A stretch of 64,000 nt of DNA from Anoplolepis gracilipes (GCF_047496725.1 NC_132971.1:2120501-2184500); one strand, 5' to 3'. Counted from the first letter of the stretch, positions 25,373 through 40,698 are shown. Numbers and translations: made by a program. Notes: a model not told the origin generated them from the letters alone.

Positions 25373-25400
25373 GAGAATTGAACGTATGCGTTCAATTCTC
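25373..25400. repeat. Perfect 12-bp hairpin, 4-nt loop
   Basis: GAGAATTGAACG, loop TATG, then CGTTCAATTCTC. Stem pairing is perfect. Confidence 0.8.
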
Positions 25401-25479
25401 GTCAAAATAAAATTTACACAAATACAGATTAATTGTATTAATGAAAATATATTTTTATGAGTAAAAATAAATGACGTAG

Positions 25480-25481
<2 letters not shown>

Positions 25482-25518
<37 letters not shown>
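25482..25518. repeat. (AT)n microsatellite
   Basis: Pure AT alternation of about 37 bp. Confidence 0.9.
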
Positions 25519-25519
<1 letters not shown>

Positions 25520-25629
25520 TTTTAGGGCTCAAATTGTTATTGAGCAAATTCTTCCAATTAATTCGACTTACACGAACATTTTCTTTCAATGAAAATTTAT
25601 GTGACTACGGGTTAATAAGACTTTAATCC

Positions 25630-26340
25630 TATCATGCACGATCCAGGACGGATATTAGGGACGCGTAATGTAATGAAATTTCGCCGACCGATTTCGCGAC
25701 GGTATTTACATTTACAATCACGCGATGAGAAAGGAAAGCGGCAACGCGATACAACCATAATTCTCATCTTGTATCCTGCGTCGCGAAGGGATTATGAAGA
25801 GAAAAGAAAGGAACGCGCGTACCTCGCTCTTTTTTTTTTCTGCACGATTTATCTTGGTGATCGACTATCCTTTTCTTTTCTATTCCTTCTTCTTCTGTTT
25901 CTCTCTTTCTCTCTTACATAATTTCCGAGCCCTTCCAGCAAAAGTCACAGGTGGCTGTGCGCCGGTGGCCTCCTTTTTCTTCTCTTCGATCGCCCCCGCG
26001 GTAATCTCCACGGGATTAAAACGTCGCTAAACAGGCTGGTGTCGACGACAGCTCCGGCTCTGTTTTATGAAATAAGGCCTTAATCGTCAAGCTCGTTAAG
26101 CGTCGCGGAAATTCAGCGCGTCAACCGCGCGCAATTGCGGCCTGGAAGCTTTTTACGCGGAAAAGTTCGTAAAGAGCGCGTCAGACCCCATAAACGCGCG
26201 AATGACGCACGTCTGACTCTTCGTCCCGTTTAATGAATTTGACGGCAGCTTGGTACGTGGTTTTACGCCCCGCGAAATATTATATATTCATTACGGTCCC
26301 TCTTCGCGTTTCCTTTTCCCTTTCGTCGACACCGTTTTTG
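25630..26340. other. GC-richer island without recognisable gene
   Basis: CpG-bearing block (for example TCAACCGCGCGCAATTGCGG near 26120) set in AT-rich DNA, about 1.5 kb upstream of the minus-strand GTPase gene's 5' region. It has pyrimidine-rich tracts at 25828-25920. It could be a cis-regulatory element or an exon of an unrecognised transcript. Confidence 0.35.
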
Positions 26341-28816
26341 GTTATTACATTCTATTAGCGCCGCGTATTTAAGCTTTTAAGGGTTTCAACAAATTGCGAA
26401 GGGAAACTCAAAATAATATACTAAATGTTGTTTGAAAGTACTTGACTTTATATTTATTAGTTATAAATGGATAATTGATTGACGTGTAAAAGGTTAAAAA
26501 GAGCTTGGATCTTTTAGTTACAGAGAAGGTGTCATGTTTATGACATAACTGAAATGGCAAAGAATCGCGCATGTTAAAAGTTAAAGAAAAGCTGAAGTAA
26601 ACGCTACCATTATGTCGTAATATGCTTTGCGTAATCAGCAGCTTTTGCGTCTTCTTCTCATTTATATCTTTTGTCTCGATCAATCGTTTGAATTTTCTGT
26701 AACAAAGAAGTAAACAGCAAGACTGAAATTAAAACAATCGAAATTTTTGTGTATTGCATAATTAATTGTATTTATATGTATTACATATATAATTTTCTGC
26801 GAATCATACTTTGTTCCTTTTTTTTCAAATTAATTAATATCAAATAAAGTAAGCGAGATGGATTAATATATTGTGCAATCTATCTATCTTAATCACTGAA
26901 ACGAGAATCTATAGCTCGCTGAGTTATTAGGATAATTATTCACATCATTAGTGTTTCTCGGAATTCTCCTGCATTGTATGTGCGTATTATCTATTAAATT
27001 CTGCTTTCATAGCGCGTATTCTGCGTAATACATTAATGATAGCTTTTTCATAAATTTTTGTAACTATGTTGATGTATGATCGACATTTATAAAGTTATTA
27101 TTGAATGGTTTAGAGTTAATATTATTGAATAATATTGAATATTATTGAATAATTACAAATAAACATAAGTTTTATTTTTTTTACATTTCTTTTAGATTAT
27201 AATAAATATTTGACTTATAATAAATATTTGTGGTAAATTTTAAAATTAAGAATTTACAATAGCGAAAATTAATTTTATTTAATTTGCCTATTTAATAACA
27301 CATGCAAACTGATTCTTGAGTTATCCTTTGGTACGAAATAAGAGTTTTGTTATCATTGGATGATCGCTGTAGAAATAGTGACATATTTTATGTGTTATGT
27401 GTGTGTCGAGAAATGAATACTGAAGATAGAAAAGAAGCAAACTCGACTAGAAGATTTCTCGACCACGCGTAACTCACGGGCTTATTCAAATATTGAACTG
27501 AATACGAAAATGAAACGAGAATAAATCCTTCCAGAATTCGTTTGCGCAGATTTTTTATAAATCTCGATTTTGTTTTAGAAAACGAAACATTTTACATAGA
27601 AGGTTGCAACATTTTAACAAGGATTTTTTTTTACAAAAGTGCATATACTGTACTATCGAACCATCATTGTTTATGACGCAAAATTTTTGTTATTAGATTG
27701 CTTCAGAATGTTTTATGATCGACGTAAAGTAAATGTACGTTTTGTTGATACATTTTTGAATTTTACAGATAATTTTTCCTTAGGGACAAAATATTGAATG
27801 AAATCCTTATTTGTTGTATGTTTTTCTAGAATAAATAATAAAATATTCTATTATTTTTTATTGATATTTGACAAGTATCATTAAATATCTCTTTAATATG
27901 CAATATTCTTTACACAGTGAAGAATTCATTTTAATTTAACATAGTTTTGTTGTTGGAAAGCCTTACTTTTGCGATCTCCGTCTAGATAAAATTATGTATT
28001 TTGTTAGTTGTTTTTACTTGTGGATGTGACAATGTATTTATTTAGGAGTATACAATAATAAATTTTGCTAATGGTCTTGTAATATCGCGCGACATGCTAC
28101 GTGTGTTGAAAATCTTATTATTAGACCCTTTTCCGGCTATTAACCGATTTCTGCTAGCATCAGTACAACGATTTACATAATAATGCCCGAAAATTCCTGC
28201 ACAGTTTTCCTGGACACGATCGACAAAATTGAAGTCGTTAATTTGCTGCTCGCGTACAAACAGACAACGAACCATTGCCTAATCGCGTCACGTTCTTCGA
28301 TACTACTAATGCTTCTTTTTTTCTCCCTATAACAAATGATATCTCTTTAGTAATGCTGGAATGTAATGTATTACGATACCTTAAAATATGAAAAAAGTTT
28401 CCAAATCACAGGGACGCAGTTATCAAGGATAAACAAGATGGGGAACTTACGAATTTCTTGTATCTTGCTTATCTTTTTTCCGATATAGAAAGAAAATAAA
28501 AATATGAGATATACTTTATATAAAAAAATTTAATATCTAATGGTTTTCAATATTACTTACCAACAGAAAAAAAAATCAGATTAAAAAATTTAATCCTTTT
28601 TAGAAAATATTCTTTTACAAATATTAATAAAGCTTTTACATTAATAAAAAATTTTGTTTATCTGTTTCTCGAATATTGCAATAAAAATAAGCACAGTTAC
28701 CTGATAATAATATAATATATATGTTCCTTAAGCATAAACGTAAATTTTATACGTTGTAAAACAATTTAATTTTTTCAAAAATTTATGTGTGATTATATTA
28801 TGTGTATGTGTACATA

Positions 28817-28819
<3 letters not shown>

Positions 28820-28874
<55 letters not shown>

Positions 28875-28875
28875 A
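28820..28875. repeat. (TA)n-(CA)n microsatellite
   Basis: TA run of about 46 bp followed by a short CACACACA tail. Confidence 0.9.
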
Positions 28876-31745
28876 AGAGAACGATTTGTTTGAATAATTT
28901 ATTTGGATTTATTTATTTTATTTAAACAACATTAAACCATATGAAACATAATCTTTATCGACTGAATAAAGTATTGTATTATTTTGTTGAATTAAACAAT
29001 ATTATATGATACATGTTATTGTTAAAATTTAATAATGTTATTAATTTCTCCAAATAAACAGCTCTTTTCCGACTGTTTCAAGCATAAATATTATTAAATC
29101 TAAAGAAATTTTTTCCTCTGTGTACGTATATATAATAATTATTACTATTACTATTAATTATTTATAATTAAAATTTCATATATATATATATACGTATATA
29201 AAATTAGGAAATTGATATATTTAAAATGTTAATAAAAATAGAAGAAATCTGACTTTATATAAAAATTCCAGCAACGTCATTACTTCAGATGTTTTGGATC
29301 AAATAAATCTTGTCAGCTTGTATTTCTCGAAGATATTAGTCTCATTATGAACCATCTATAACAGTAACCGAGATAATGAGCACGGATAATTGTACAATCC
29401 TTAACAAGATATACTTGGATTAGATTTAAGCACATCTAATAATTCAAATATTTTATTTAATATTGATATTTTTATTAAATATAAAAATATAAAAAATGTT
29501 TTTAAAGTTGCTTCCGAACAAAATTTAATAAAGAAGGAAGAGATAAAATTATTAAAAGTATATATATTATATTTATATTAAATGTATGTTTTTCTATAAA
29601 ATTGACTTTATTTATAAAATTTAGGAAAAAGTTTACTTCAATTTCATATAATTATTAGCTCTTCTGTTTTAATTAATTCGACGATTTATTTTCATTTGCA
29701 TTTCACAATAATACTTCAATTTTATAGAACTATTATATTTACGATGATCCGCTGTTTGATATTTTGATGGATTTCATACTGAAACGAATAAAATGATAAA
29801 TGATGTAGCGAATGTCACTTTGAAATGAAATTAATTAACCTTAACAAGTTCTCGTCTTTCTCTCTCGAGACGTCAAATTACAGCGACATTGTTAAATGAT
29901 AATTTGATTCACCTTCAATAAAATCGATTATAGGATACATTTGTTTCGACATAATAAAATTTGCCGCGTAATAGTAATAAAATACTGTCACCGCTCAATT
30001 TTACAAGTGTTCAATGCGCCTTTTACGTGTAACGATCGCGAGAATCAAAGCGAATTTTTTTGCGACTATCAAATGTACTGTGCTCAATAGATTGATGCGA
30101 GCAAAATATAATAAAGTTTATTTCACTTTTCGGTCCTTTTGTTACTCTACTTTGTTACGAGAAAGAAATATCAGAAATAATCAGGAAACTGATTCAAACG
30201 CATTTTAATATTATTGTAAAAATAGTACAAAAAAAAAACATCACGAGATGTATGTATGAAATCAACATGATCTTGTTTCATTTTAATGCATTTTCTGCTA
30301 GTATAAATATTCCGTTATTTTTATAGAAAGGCAAATATTATTTTGTGAAATCCGTGGTGTGAATCAAATTTTTCTCGTGGGACTTCTGTTTAAAACATAT
30401 ATAAAATCTTACGCGAGTAAATATCTATTAAAAAAATATTTAAAAAAAAAGATGTTTATTGTAGCACGATTCCTAAAAGCTTAGGTTGCAATGAGTATCA
30501 CACGAAAAAAAAAAAATACTTGTGTACATTTAATTATTTATTTCAAACAATGTTTTTATTAGGAAAAAAATTATGTGGTACCTTTTTATTGAGATAAAAA
30601 TATGTACACAGCTCCCCATTATATTATTTTATTATGTACACATAATATTGTTTCATTTATATAAATTTTATTATAAAAATATTAATTTTTCAATTTGATA
30701 TTTAATGCAAAGCATTATTATACTTTAAGGTGATAGCTATTATTTTACTTGAATTATCTGAGCTATATGTAGGCACTGTAGCTTATTACTTAACTTATTT
30801 TGTTCGTTTGAACCAACGCTTCGAGTTCTTATTTTCTACGAAGAACTTGCCGTTATATTTGCAACGGATTACAAGTATCTGCGTATCGCGGATTTAATTT
30901 TGCTAAGTCTCTCAAGAGTTTTCTTTCAGAAGCAAAACAGTTTGTTCGACGTGTATTCACATACCATTATCCTCTTAAAAACTTTATTCGTCGCGTACGC
31001 GGCTGTCAACGTTGTTCTTGAAATGTGGAACTTTATAAAAAGTCCAAGGAAAAAGACTGTCGTGTAATTACGAAAGCGGCGGAATGAGAAAAGAGATGAG
31101 AAATACTTAAATTGCCAGTGTTATAAATGGTTGCAAGTTTTGTAATATTTCTTTCCTTGTATTTATTCAGAACAAACTTCATGGCTAACAGTACTCTCTG
31201 GAATACATACGAGTGAATAAAATGACTGTGATATTAAAATAGAAACGTGCAGCTCAAAATTGCATATTAAAATATGTTTTATTGATCTTGCTCTAATTAT
31301 CTCTATGCATTGAAAAAAAAAAAATTTAATTTAAATGCGTAATTTTTTCCATGTACGCACATGAGCCTTTTAACATAGAATAAAATACACTAATGTATTG
31401 CACAATGATTCTAAGACGTTAATTATACGCGATGATATAATACTAAAAATAAATATTTCAAAGTTTTTTAAATCAAATATTTTATTATATAATATTAAAA
31501 TTATAAGATTATCAATCTCAAATGCTAAGAGACAAATTAAAATTAATTTAAATCTTTAATAAGCATTATTATTATTAATTTTTTCTTCCTTCCTAGATGT
31601 AGGCAACTTTTATTTTATAGGTAATAGAAGTATATATATAAATTAATAAAATTCGTAATAGATTTCAGTTCATTTTAATTTGTTTTTTAACATCTGAGAT
31701 TTATAATCTTACAATATTAAAAATTTAATTTAAAATAATTATTGT

Positions 31746-31749
<4 letters not shown>

Positions 31750-31781
<32 letters not shown>
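31750..31781. repeat. (TA)n microsatellite
   Basis: Pure TA run of about 31 bp bordering the GC-richer island that starts at about 31800. Confidence 0.9.
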
Positions 31782-31784
<3 letters not shown>

Positions 31785-31799
31785 CTCAATAGGTCAATT

Positions 31800-32270
31800 A
31801 ATTTTGTCTCATACCGCAAGCGCGGTGTAAATTGATTACGGCAAATGGACACATGCAAATCGAGGTAGTTAGACGACGACGGAGTTAACTAGACTGCAAT
31901 CCCTTCGAGCGCGTTGACGGATGCCAGTCGTCAGTCTATTAGATAACGTCGGATTGGTATCCCTCTGTTGTCCATTGAGTTTAGGAAATTATGTAAGCTC
32001 ATTATCGGCACTGACATATTTTCGCGGTTTGCGGCTTCTCTCTGCGGTTTATACCATTCGACGCGTTCGTGTCCCAGAATTACATATGTATGCACGTGTG
32101 GTATGCAAGCTCCGCACACCGATCGCTCTCCTCCGACATAGCACGTGCAATTACGGCGGTCTTCGGGGTATTCGTATACGAATACGTTACAAACGCATTG
32201 CCGTATGCAGGCAGGCCGCGTATGCATAAAGCACGAACGAGCTCGCAAAGCAAGCTTTTCTTACTTTGAG
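31800..32270. other. GC-richer island with an 18-bp palindrome
   Basis: CpG-bearing block with an octamer-like ATGCAAAT (about 31853) and a perfect palindrome, GTATTCGTATACGAATAC, at 32168-32185. Open frames of about 100 codons occur on both strands but have no known domain or splice context. Probably regulatory or non-coding. Confidence 0.35.
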
Positions 32271-32618
32271 TCGGTTATCGAAATATTTTATATAAGAAAC
32301 GTATATGTTTTTTGAATACGCATACGTATACATATACAATTGGAATTAAAAATAGCTTTGTAAAGAGAAAGGAAAGAGAAAAAGGTCAGTGTGGTAAAAT
32401 TATACTTTCTTATGCATATGTATTTTTTACTTAATAATTAGTTATACTTAATTATACAAGTCAGCTTAAGAAATGGAGAACGACGTTCATTAAAATCGAT
32501 CACATAACTGTATAATTCTTGATATCTACTTTATAGGCATGATATGGTAAATGCAGTTATGTATATGCAAAATAATGCATTATATTTTGACTTATATATA
32601 ATACTAGCACAGACTTCA

Positions 32619-32654
32619 CAAATTATCTTTCTCCGGTTGGAGAAAGATAATTTG
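32619..32654. repeat. Perfect 16-bp hairpin, 4-nt loop
   Basis: CAAATTATCTTTCTCC, loop GGTT, then GGAGAAAGATAATTTG. Perfect pairing over 16 bp. Confidence 0.85.
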
Positions 32655-34483
32655 ATCTCTCTATGATGAGAGCGATCGAAGTCTAGATACATTTGTTGTC
32701 TATAGACTTTCTAGACTTCCGAGCTTTACGACGTATGAAAGCGCAAATTCTACTATTCGAGTTGAGAAACGGCGATTTTAAAGATTAAATATGCGATATT
32801 TCCAAGTCAAATGGACTTCGGTCGCTAGATTTTTGCATACTATACAAGAGAGGAGAAGTTAACGTTCGCAGTCACGTTAAATTTCACGATACCCTTAGAC
32901 TGAGGTTATCGATCGCGGCATTGCATCGCGATTGTGCAACGCGGGAATTTCATTAAATCGATGTTGGAAAGGAGTAGTTATAAATATGTAAGTAGTAGAT
33001 CGCGAAATATATATAGACTATACCTTTATCGACGATCATGTAGTCTTAGATTAGCTCTCGAGGCAGAAATATCTTTATTTATTTATCTCACGATAGACTT
33101 TAGATTAATTTATTTGAAACAGCGAGTGTTTCGTTCTCATACGCTTATATAATGTAACAATAATAAAAGTGCAGTAAAATTTTCCATGTAATTTTATTCG
33201 ATAAAATATTTTAAAAAATTTACAAATAATGATATCATTAATTATTAATAATAACCATTTTTTGTCATATTTTTGTCTGTCTCTTAGGGTTTTTATTGAT
33301 TAAAATAGTAAATTTCGTTCTCTTTTCTAAAGGTTGAATTTTTTGCTTATAACATTTTTATTCCAAACTTCTTTAATCTCGTCATTGCTTATCGCAGGTA
33401 ATTTTTTTACATTTCCATTCGACATTTAGTCGATGATTTATCAACTGGTGAAACGAAGTGTAACCATTCATGGCAAATCCAAATGTAAATTCAGTCAAAC
33501 GCGTATGCAGACAGATTTGGCTTTTCGCCTGTATGCTTCTTGCGCGCGATCAATAAAATAAATTTATTGGTCGATCAACTTTCAATCAACTGAAGTACCG
33601 ACTATAACTTTTCGTGAATTTTATTTATTCTTACAGCTTTTTTACTCACTTTTCTCATTGTAAGATTTGATTTTAATCTTTTTATTAGAATTCTGTAAAT
33701 TAAAACGTAATTTATATATCGTTGGCATTTTTTATGATAATTATTTAAAAAAATTTTTTTTTAATGTTTATCTTTGACACATTTATGCTAATTTTTTTTT
33801 TTTTTTAAATTAATATATTTTTTTAAATTTATTTAAGAGAATTGAAATGTATAATACTTGAGCAATTTAATGGAAATATTCTTTTTTTCATATTTCAATT
33901 AAGACTAAAACTCTTTTGTTTATTTAAAGGTTACAATTGAAGTACGTACCATGAGATTGTTCGTTTTTTTTAAACCTAGAGAAAATGCAATCTACGATGA
34001 CACTAAACCGCATGGGGTGATGCATTTATCTCAAAGTACTCGCTCGCTCACATGTGTCCGATATGCATTATGCATCGTTCTCGCTGCAGGATATTAGCCA
34101 CGATTAGAGCAACATAGAATACAAACACAGCCCTCTGTCACCTGCGTGTCCCTCACACGCCAATTTTCCAACGCGGAATCCTATGAATATTTTATAGAGA
34201 TTCGCCAGCCTGTCATTCTTTCGCGCCCTTCATGAACTCTCATTTCTCTCATATCAATGTTCCCTCTACATTATATCGCAGTTGTAAGCCGGTACACTTT
34301 AGCATATCGCTATCGATAATCACTTAATGTTCAGAGCCATTATTCTGTTTTGTTAGGCTGCTGTTAAGCTCTGTTTTGTCTACTTGCACGTGGGTAGACT
34401 TCCACTTCGCTTCGTACTCAGGCATTATAATTGTCTGATTAACAACCACAAGAGTTGAGCTACTTATATAAAAATAGAGGCTT

Positions 34484-35137
<654 letters not shown>

Positions 35138-36567
35138 ATATATATTTATTTATTTATTTATGATAAAAATATATTAGTGTTTTATGATATATTACAATAT
35201 ATGTATACATATACAATAATATTTTATGATGATAAATATACTATGTGGGATATTTTACGCGATATATAATGTGTTGCAATATTCTATACACTTTAAATTG
35301 TCTTTAAATTGAATTTGGGCTATAAAGCTTATAAATATTGATCCTGATTTATATATTTATACACATTCTACTTATTATTTGATTATAAAAAAAGAGAAGT
35401 TTTTCTATTGAACTCAACTCTAATGCATTTTACATAAGATGTATCTAAAATATTTGGCTGATAAAAAAATATTACAATAAATAGATCTAATATTACAAAA
35501 CAATTTTCCTGACGTACAGATATTGAAAGTAGTATAAAAATATTTTACAATCATAAAATAATGTTTATAATAAAAATAAATTCACCAAACATATAATCTC
35601 ATCATTTAACATTCTTTTATTGTTAGTACAATAGTGAATATATTATAACGATAAGAAACACGCATTTTGAATGGATTATAATTCAGAAAGAATAGTATTT
35701 GTTAATTTATGCTTATTTTTTGGTATTTTTTTATCGGCGTAATTAGTAGTTTGGCTAAACGGTTTAGGAACATTCTGCACTAGATAGGCTTTTACACTGA
35801 ATGAATTCGATCAAAACTTGAAATTGAAGTTTCGGAGTTTCCGTAGAAGTAATTGGTGAATCGTTTAAAAGGTACGTGACTCCGTTGTTATTTCGCTTCC
35901 TGGACTTTACGTTCTACTTGTTTCATTGTGCCACTTTTTAGTTTTCCGAGAATTTGACGATGAAACGCGTATGTATACATACAGGTTACAACTACTCCTT
36001 TTGATTTTATTAGATACTATATTATCATCATCAATTTGATGAGGGAAATTAATATTTTATTAATTATCAAATTGTGTCACATTGTTCGCACATTGTAGTT
36101 AGAGTGTATCGATCAATATTAATTCCAACCAAATTGTATTGCAATTAACTCGGATGTATGATAGGAGGAAGTACAAAGTTAAATTAGAAAAAAATAAAAT
36201 GCTCAATAAAACTGAAATACATATATAAATTAAGATTTGCAATTAATTATATCTCTCTTTATATGCAGTATTGTGTGCATATTAATCAAAATACATTAAT
36301 TTTTAGGGTGTAACGTTTACAATTTACAAATATATTGTTTAAACGTTAAAAGAAAAATTTTACTTTCAATTTTGTCAAAATTCTTAAGAGCCAAGAAGAT
36401 TCAACTTTTTTATTATTTTTTAGGATAGTACAAATTGCGACGAGCTCTTATAGGGACAAGATTATTATGTAGAGGCGGTATGAATTATACAAATCGTAAA
36501 GTAAGAAGAATTGTACCATTGTGTGTACTTTGTGTCACATTTGGAAAAATCTCGACCTCGACATACG

Positions 36568-36697
36568 ATGTTCGCCATTCGTGTTATCGATTATCGTGAG
36601 AGACATCGTGTACGCGATAGTTTCGATGGATTTCCGAAATTCGATTCTTACAACGCCACGCGATTTTCTGCCATCGGCGACTTAATGGAGCCATACG
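36568..36697 (+). other. Weak candidate first coding exon
   Basis: An ATG opens 43 codons (MFAIRVIDYRERHRVRDSFD..., ending LMEPY) that run into a consensus donor, TACG|GTAAGCAAG. Codon third positions are richer in G/C than the surroundings. The protein is not recognised and no partner exon was found, so this may be chance. Reading through the donor meets a stop at 36709-36711. Confidence 0.15.
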
Positions 36698-37058
36698 GTA
36701 AGCAAGAGTAGTGATAGAAGTGTTTCGGAAATTTGATCAGCCTAGAAAGGGGATCGCGCTTATCGTAGATTCAACTCGACGTTGCGCGAATCACAACTCG
36801 GTATTTTATCGTCACGAAATGTACGCCTGACTTACCAATGTTTGAATCTTTTTATTGGAATGAAAAAAGAGAGAAGATAGAGAGACCGAGAGAAGAAATG
36901 CTGACTGGTTCGAGTTTATAACACTATCGTTTTATGTAGATTGAAAATAAGAACCATTATTTTTTGAATATGTATACATAGTCAATGTTATAATCTCTTC
37001 TCAAAAAAGAAAAAATCGGACGTATAATCGGAGAAAGATTATTTTTGTTACATAGAAT

Positions 37059-37083
37059 ATTTCTAAATTATAATTATTGTGTT

Positions 37084-37131
<48 letters not shown>

Positions 37132-37417
37132 AATAATTATAAAGAAATATATATAAGAATAATTAGAAATAATTTATATTTCAATGAGTTTATTAAGAAA
37201 AAATAATTTATTTCCTTATAAAAAAATATGAAAGCTATTCAAATGTGCAATGAGTTTATTAAGACAAAATAATCTATTTCTTTATGAAAAAATATTAAAG
37301 CTTATCATATTTTTCATAAAGACTCATTGCACAGGCATGTGAATAGCTTTAATATTTTTTCATAAGGAAATAAATTATTTTTTTCTAATAAATTTATTGA
37401 AACACAAATTATTTCTA
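37059..37417. repeat. Compound fold-back repeat with nested direct copies
   Basis: Two adjoining inverted repeats. 37059-37150 has arms TTATAATTATTG and CAATAATTATAA around a TA run. 37164-37417 has arms beginning AGAAATAATTTATATTTCAA and ending in TTGAAACACAAATTATTTCT. The second contains two direct copies of a unit starting CAATGAGTTTATTAAGA (about 37182 and 37248). No coding capacity; MITE-like. Confidence 0.7.
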
Positions 37418-38249
37418 AGTAATAAGTTGTATTATTATTTTTTAGAATACTTGTAATCGATAAATTAATTACTTTTTAATCGCACTTGAGTATAGGCGAC
37501 TAATCAATCGATAAATAAAACCGTGCAAATAATTACTTTACAAATGAAGCACGCGTGACAATTTAAATTGAGAACTGCCATTAATCGATTTTTGTCAACA
37601 AAACGATTTATAGACAGGTCTTAATTAGAAGTGATTGACTATGTCAGAATTTCTACCGTTGCATTTTGGCGACTGTCAATATTTAATTTAGTCTATCAAT
37701 CGTGGACAAGCGTTGAACAGAATACAACCTTTTGCAGCAAAAAGAGACTTTTCCAAATTGCTCTTTTCTGTGTATCGGTGTATTACAAACCCGCATTTTA
37801 TTACATTTCTGTGACACAATTGTACGATTACAATAAATAACATTAAATCGAGTATTATTGAAAATTTTATATATTTCTCTCTACTTTTTCCTGTTTTATT
37901 TTTCAAGAATTTTGCATGAGTTTTTAAATGAAACGTTTTAATTATTTCAATTATTTGTAATGATCTAAATATATGAATTTTTATATACAAGGTGTCCTAA
38001 AAATTGAATATCTCATGAATAATACAATATATTTAGAAAAAAAATCAATGTTTCAGACAAAAGTTATAAAACTTAAAAAAATGTAATGGCAGTATGAGTT
38101 TGACTATAGATGACATTGCCAAAGTCAGGTCTATTTTATTTTTTTTAAATGGAACTTCCTATTTACATAGTCAAATTTACATTTTTGTTGTGTTTGCATG
38201 TATGTATATGTATGCAAAACCATTTCTAGACTTTTAACACACCCTAAGA

Positions 38250-38257
<8 letters not shown>

Positions 38258-38315
<58 letters not shown>
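38258..38315. repeat. (CT)n microsatellite
   Basis: Pure CT run of about 58 bp. A degenerate transposon-end-like motif (ACAAGGTGTCCTAAAA) lies about 270 bp upstream at 37987. Confidence 0.95.
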
Positions 38316-38319
<4 letters not shown>

Positions 38320-40698
38320 GAAAGATATAATTAATTCTGATCCTTGAATAAAGAAAATTTTATTTCAATAAAAATGTAAAAATTTAATGCTAACAAAGTT
38401 AAAGTCCTTTTTTATGTTCACTCGTCCAAATTGCGCAATGCAACTTGATTCGTCCTGTGTAACAAAACGTATTACTCGAAAAACCCAATACGCGTGAAAA
38501 ATCTCGCACACGTGTCGCGAATTTCCGTCGACCGGAATGATGAGCGTTAATTAGGAAAGACATATTACGTCTCTGAAAAACAAAAGGCGTTATGGGAATC
38601 GTCGGCTTTCGACGCAGCATTTAATTTGTATATATGTATATATGTGTATATGTGTGCGTATCGGCTTGATAACGAGAGATCTACATATGCTAGCAATCGC
38701 TCTCTCTCTCTCTCTCTCTCTTGCTCTCGCTCTTTCTCGTTCTCTCTGGTATGCAGAATTGGAGACCATGTATATATCAATGCAACAACGAGGAACACGG
38801 GGAACAGGAGAGAAAAGGGATAGGTTACGGTTTCGTGGCTTTAGCAGACGAGGTACTAATTAGTTTTGGATGCAATTGTAGAGCAGGATATATGTCAATA
38901 GCAGCCTGTTAGTGCAAGTTTGATTTGTCCTGGATATATAACAAAAGTAACGAAGAACGACCACTCTCTCTCTCTCTCTCTCTCTTTCTGCGAAAAACTC
39001 AGTGTTTGAAGATTAAAGGAAAAAGTTACAAATAAAAAAATAGTTTTTACTACGTACATTCCGGATATTGAATTTTGTATACTAATACTCACACATTTTT
39101 ATCTCAATATATATAACTCTTTCAAATTTTATACTGCAAAATGCTTTTATTTTAATATAGCATCATATCTGCTTTCAAGAACAATGTGTTATATAAATTT
39201 TTAATTTTATAAATTTATCGAAGTTTCATAAAAACAACAAATATTTCGCAAAAGCTGAAACTTATTTTCTTCAGAAGTATAACATAATTTTACAGAACGA
39301 ACATATATGTTTAGCAGTTGTTAATAACCAATAGCCAATAAAAATAGAAGAAAAGTCAAATTATATTACTTTAAAAATCTGTTAAAAATTTTACAAATAT
39401 TTGTAAAAAATTAAACTTTGATATTCTCGGAAATTTAATACTTGCACGTTTCTTTCTGTTTCATAACCAATTTGTCGACATTGTTCCACAGATATTTATA
39501 TAGTTATTGTGCAAGTTATTTGATAATATTATATCTTGCTCTTCGAGCGATACTCGTTTCCTTTCTATTTAATCTACAAGCATCCTTTGAGAAGATTAAA
39601 GAATTAACTACAATAATAGAGATGCGGTATGTTTTAAGTAACAGCTTTGTAGAGAATTAAATTGCGGAGAATCTCTATCCTCTATATCTATAGAATAGAG
39701 ATTTCGCGTTTCGTCAAGAGAATAAAAGGGCGAGCCGAAGAGCATAAGAGGGAAAGAGAAAGAGGAAATGTTTTATTTATGTATTTCAATAAATTATATT
39801 ATGGGATTGCTATTATTGTTTTGTTAGGACCATGATTATTTTTTCATCCATAAAGCAGATATATGATAAAAAATAGTACATTTTTATGTTTCTCACGTTT
39901 CGAAAATAAAACCATATATTGAATCTTTTATATTATACTTAACATTTTAGATTTGTCAGACAGTCGTAGTGTGATACAATTTTCTTATGGATAAGAAACT
40001 GAATTAAAATGATAGATGTTTTAGTACACGAAATGCCAATAATTGCTTTTTTAGTTTTAATATAAAAAGTATTGACAAATTAAGTTGTTGAAAATTTTAA
40101 GTAGTAAAGAAAGTAAAGAAATAAATATTATTTTCTAGATTAATCTCATTAATTTCATATTATTGTAATAAGATACGTTAGTAAGCTTGAATTGGCAATC
40201 ACTGATGTGAAAAATCCGCAGACGCCACGAATGATGACATCATATAAAGTTTCGGAAAATCGATAGCAAATTCGTCAAAGCAACTATGGTCGAATGGATA
40301 CTCGATATATATGGAGACACCCTATGTACACGTATGCCAAGCGACCCTACTCAATTTTCTCGTTTCGCATGGAAAATGTCGGCGATCCATTGGAGCCGAC
40401 GCGCGCGTTAAACGAAGCGGTGTTTACTCACGAATAAATTTTGACGATAGAAAAAAAGCAACAAACAAATGACCGAGGAAATGGCGATTTGATCAGGCGT
40501 AAGAATATTGGAAATATTCTCACCCAAACAAACTGTTCACTCGACCATAATTTATTTATTCCGTACGAGCAACCAGCTACTTCGATCGCGACTGTTAATT
40601 GTCTGCAGTAAACATATAACGATAAAAGATAAGTAATAATTCGTACTATTGCAGAAAAGATGTTTGATGTACAATTAAAAAATATTTTACTAATTAAG

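Noticed and set aside
31921..32248. Open frames of about 100 codons on both strands
   Set aside because: GC-richer patch with few stops; overlapping frames on opposite strands, no domain or splice context.
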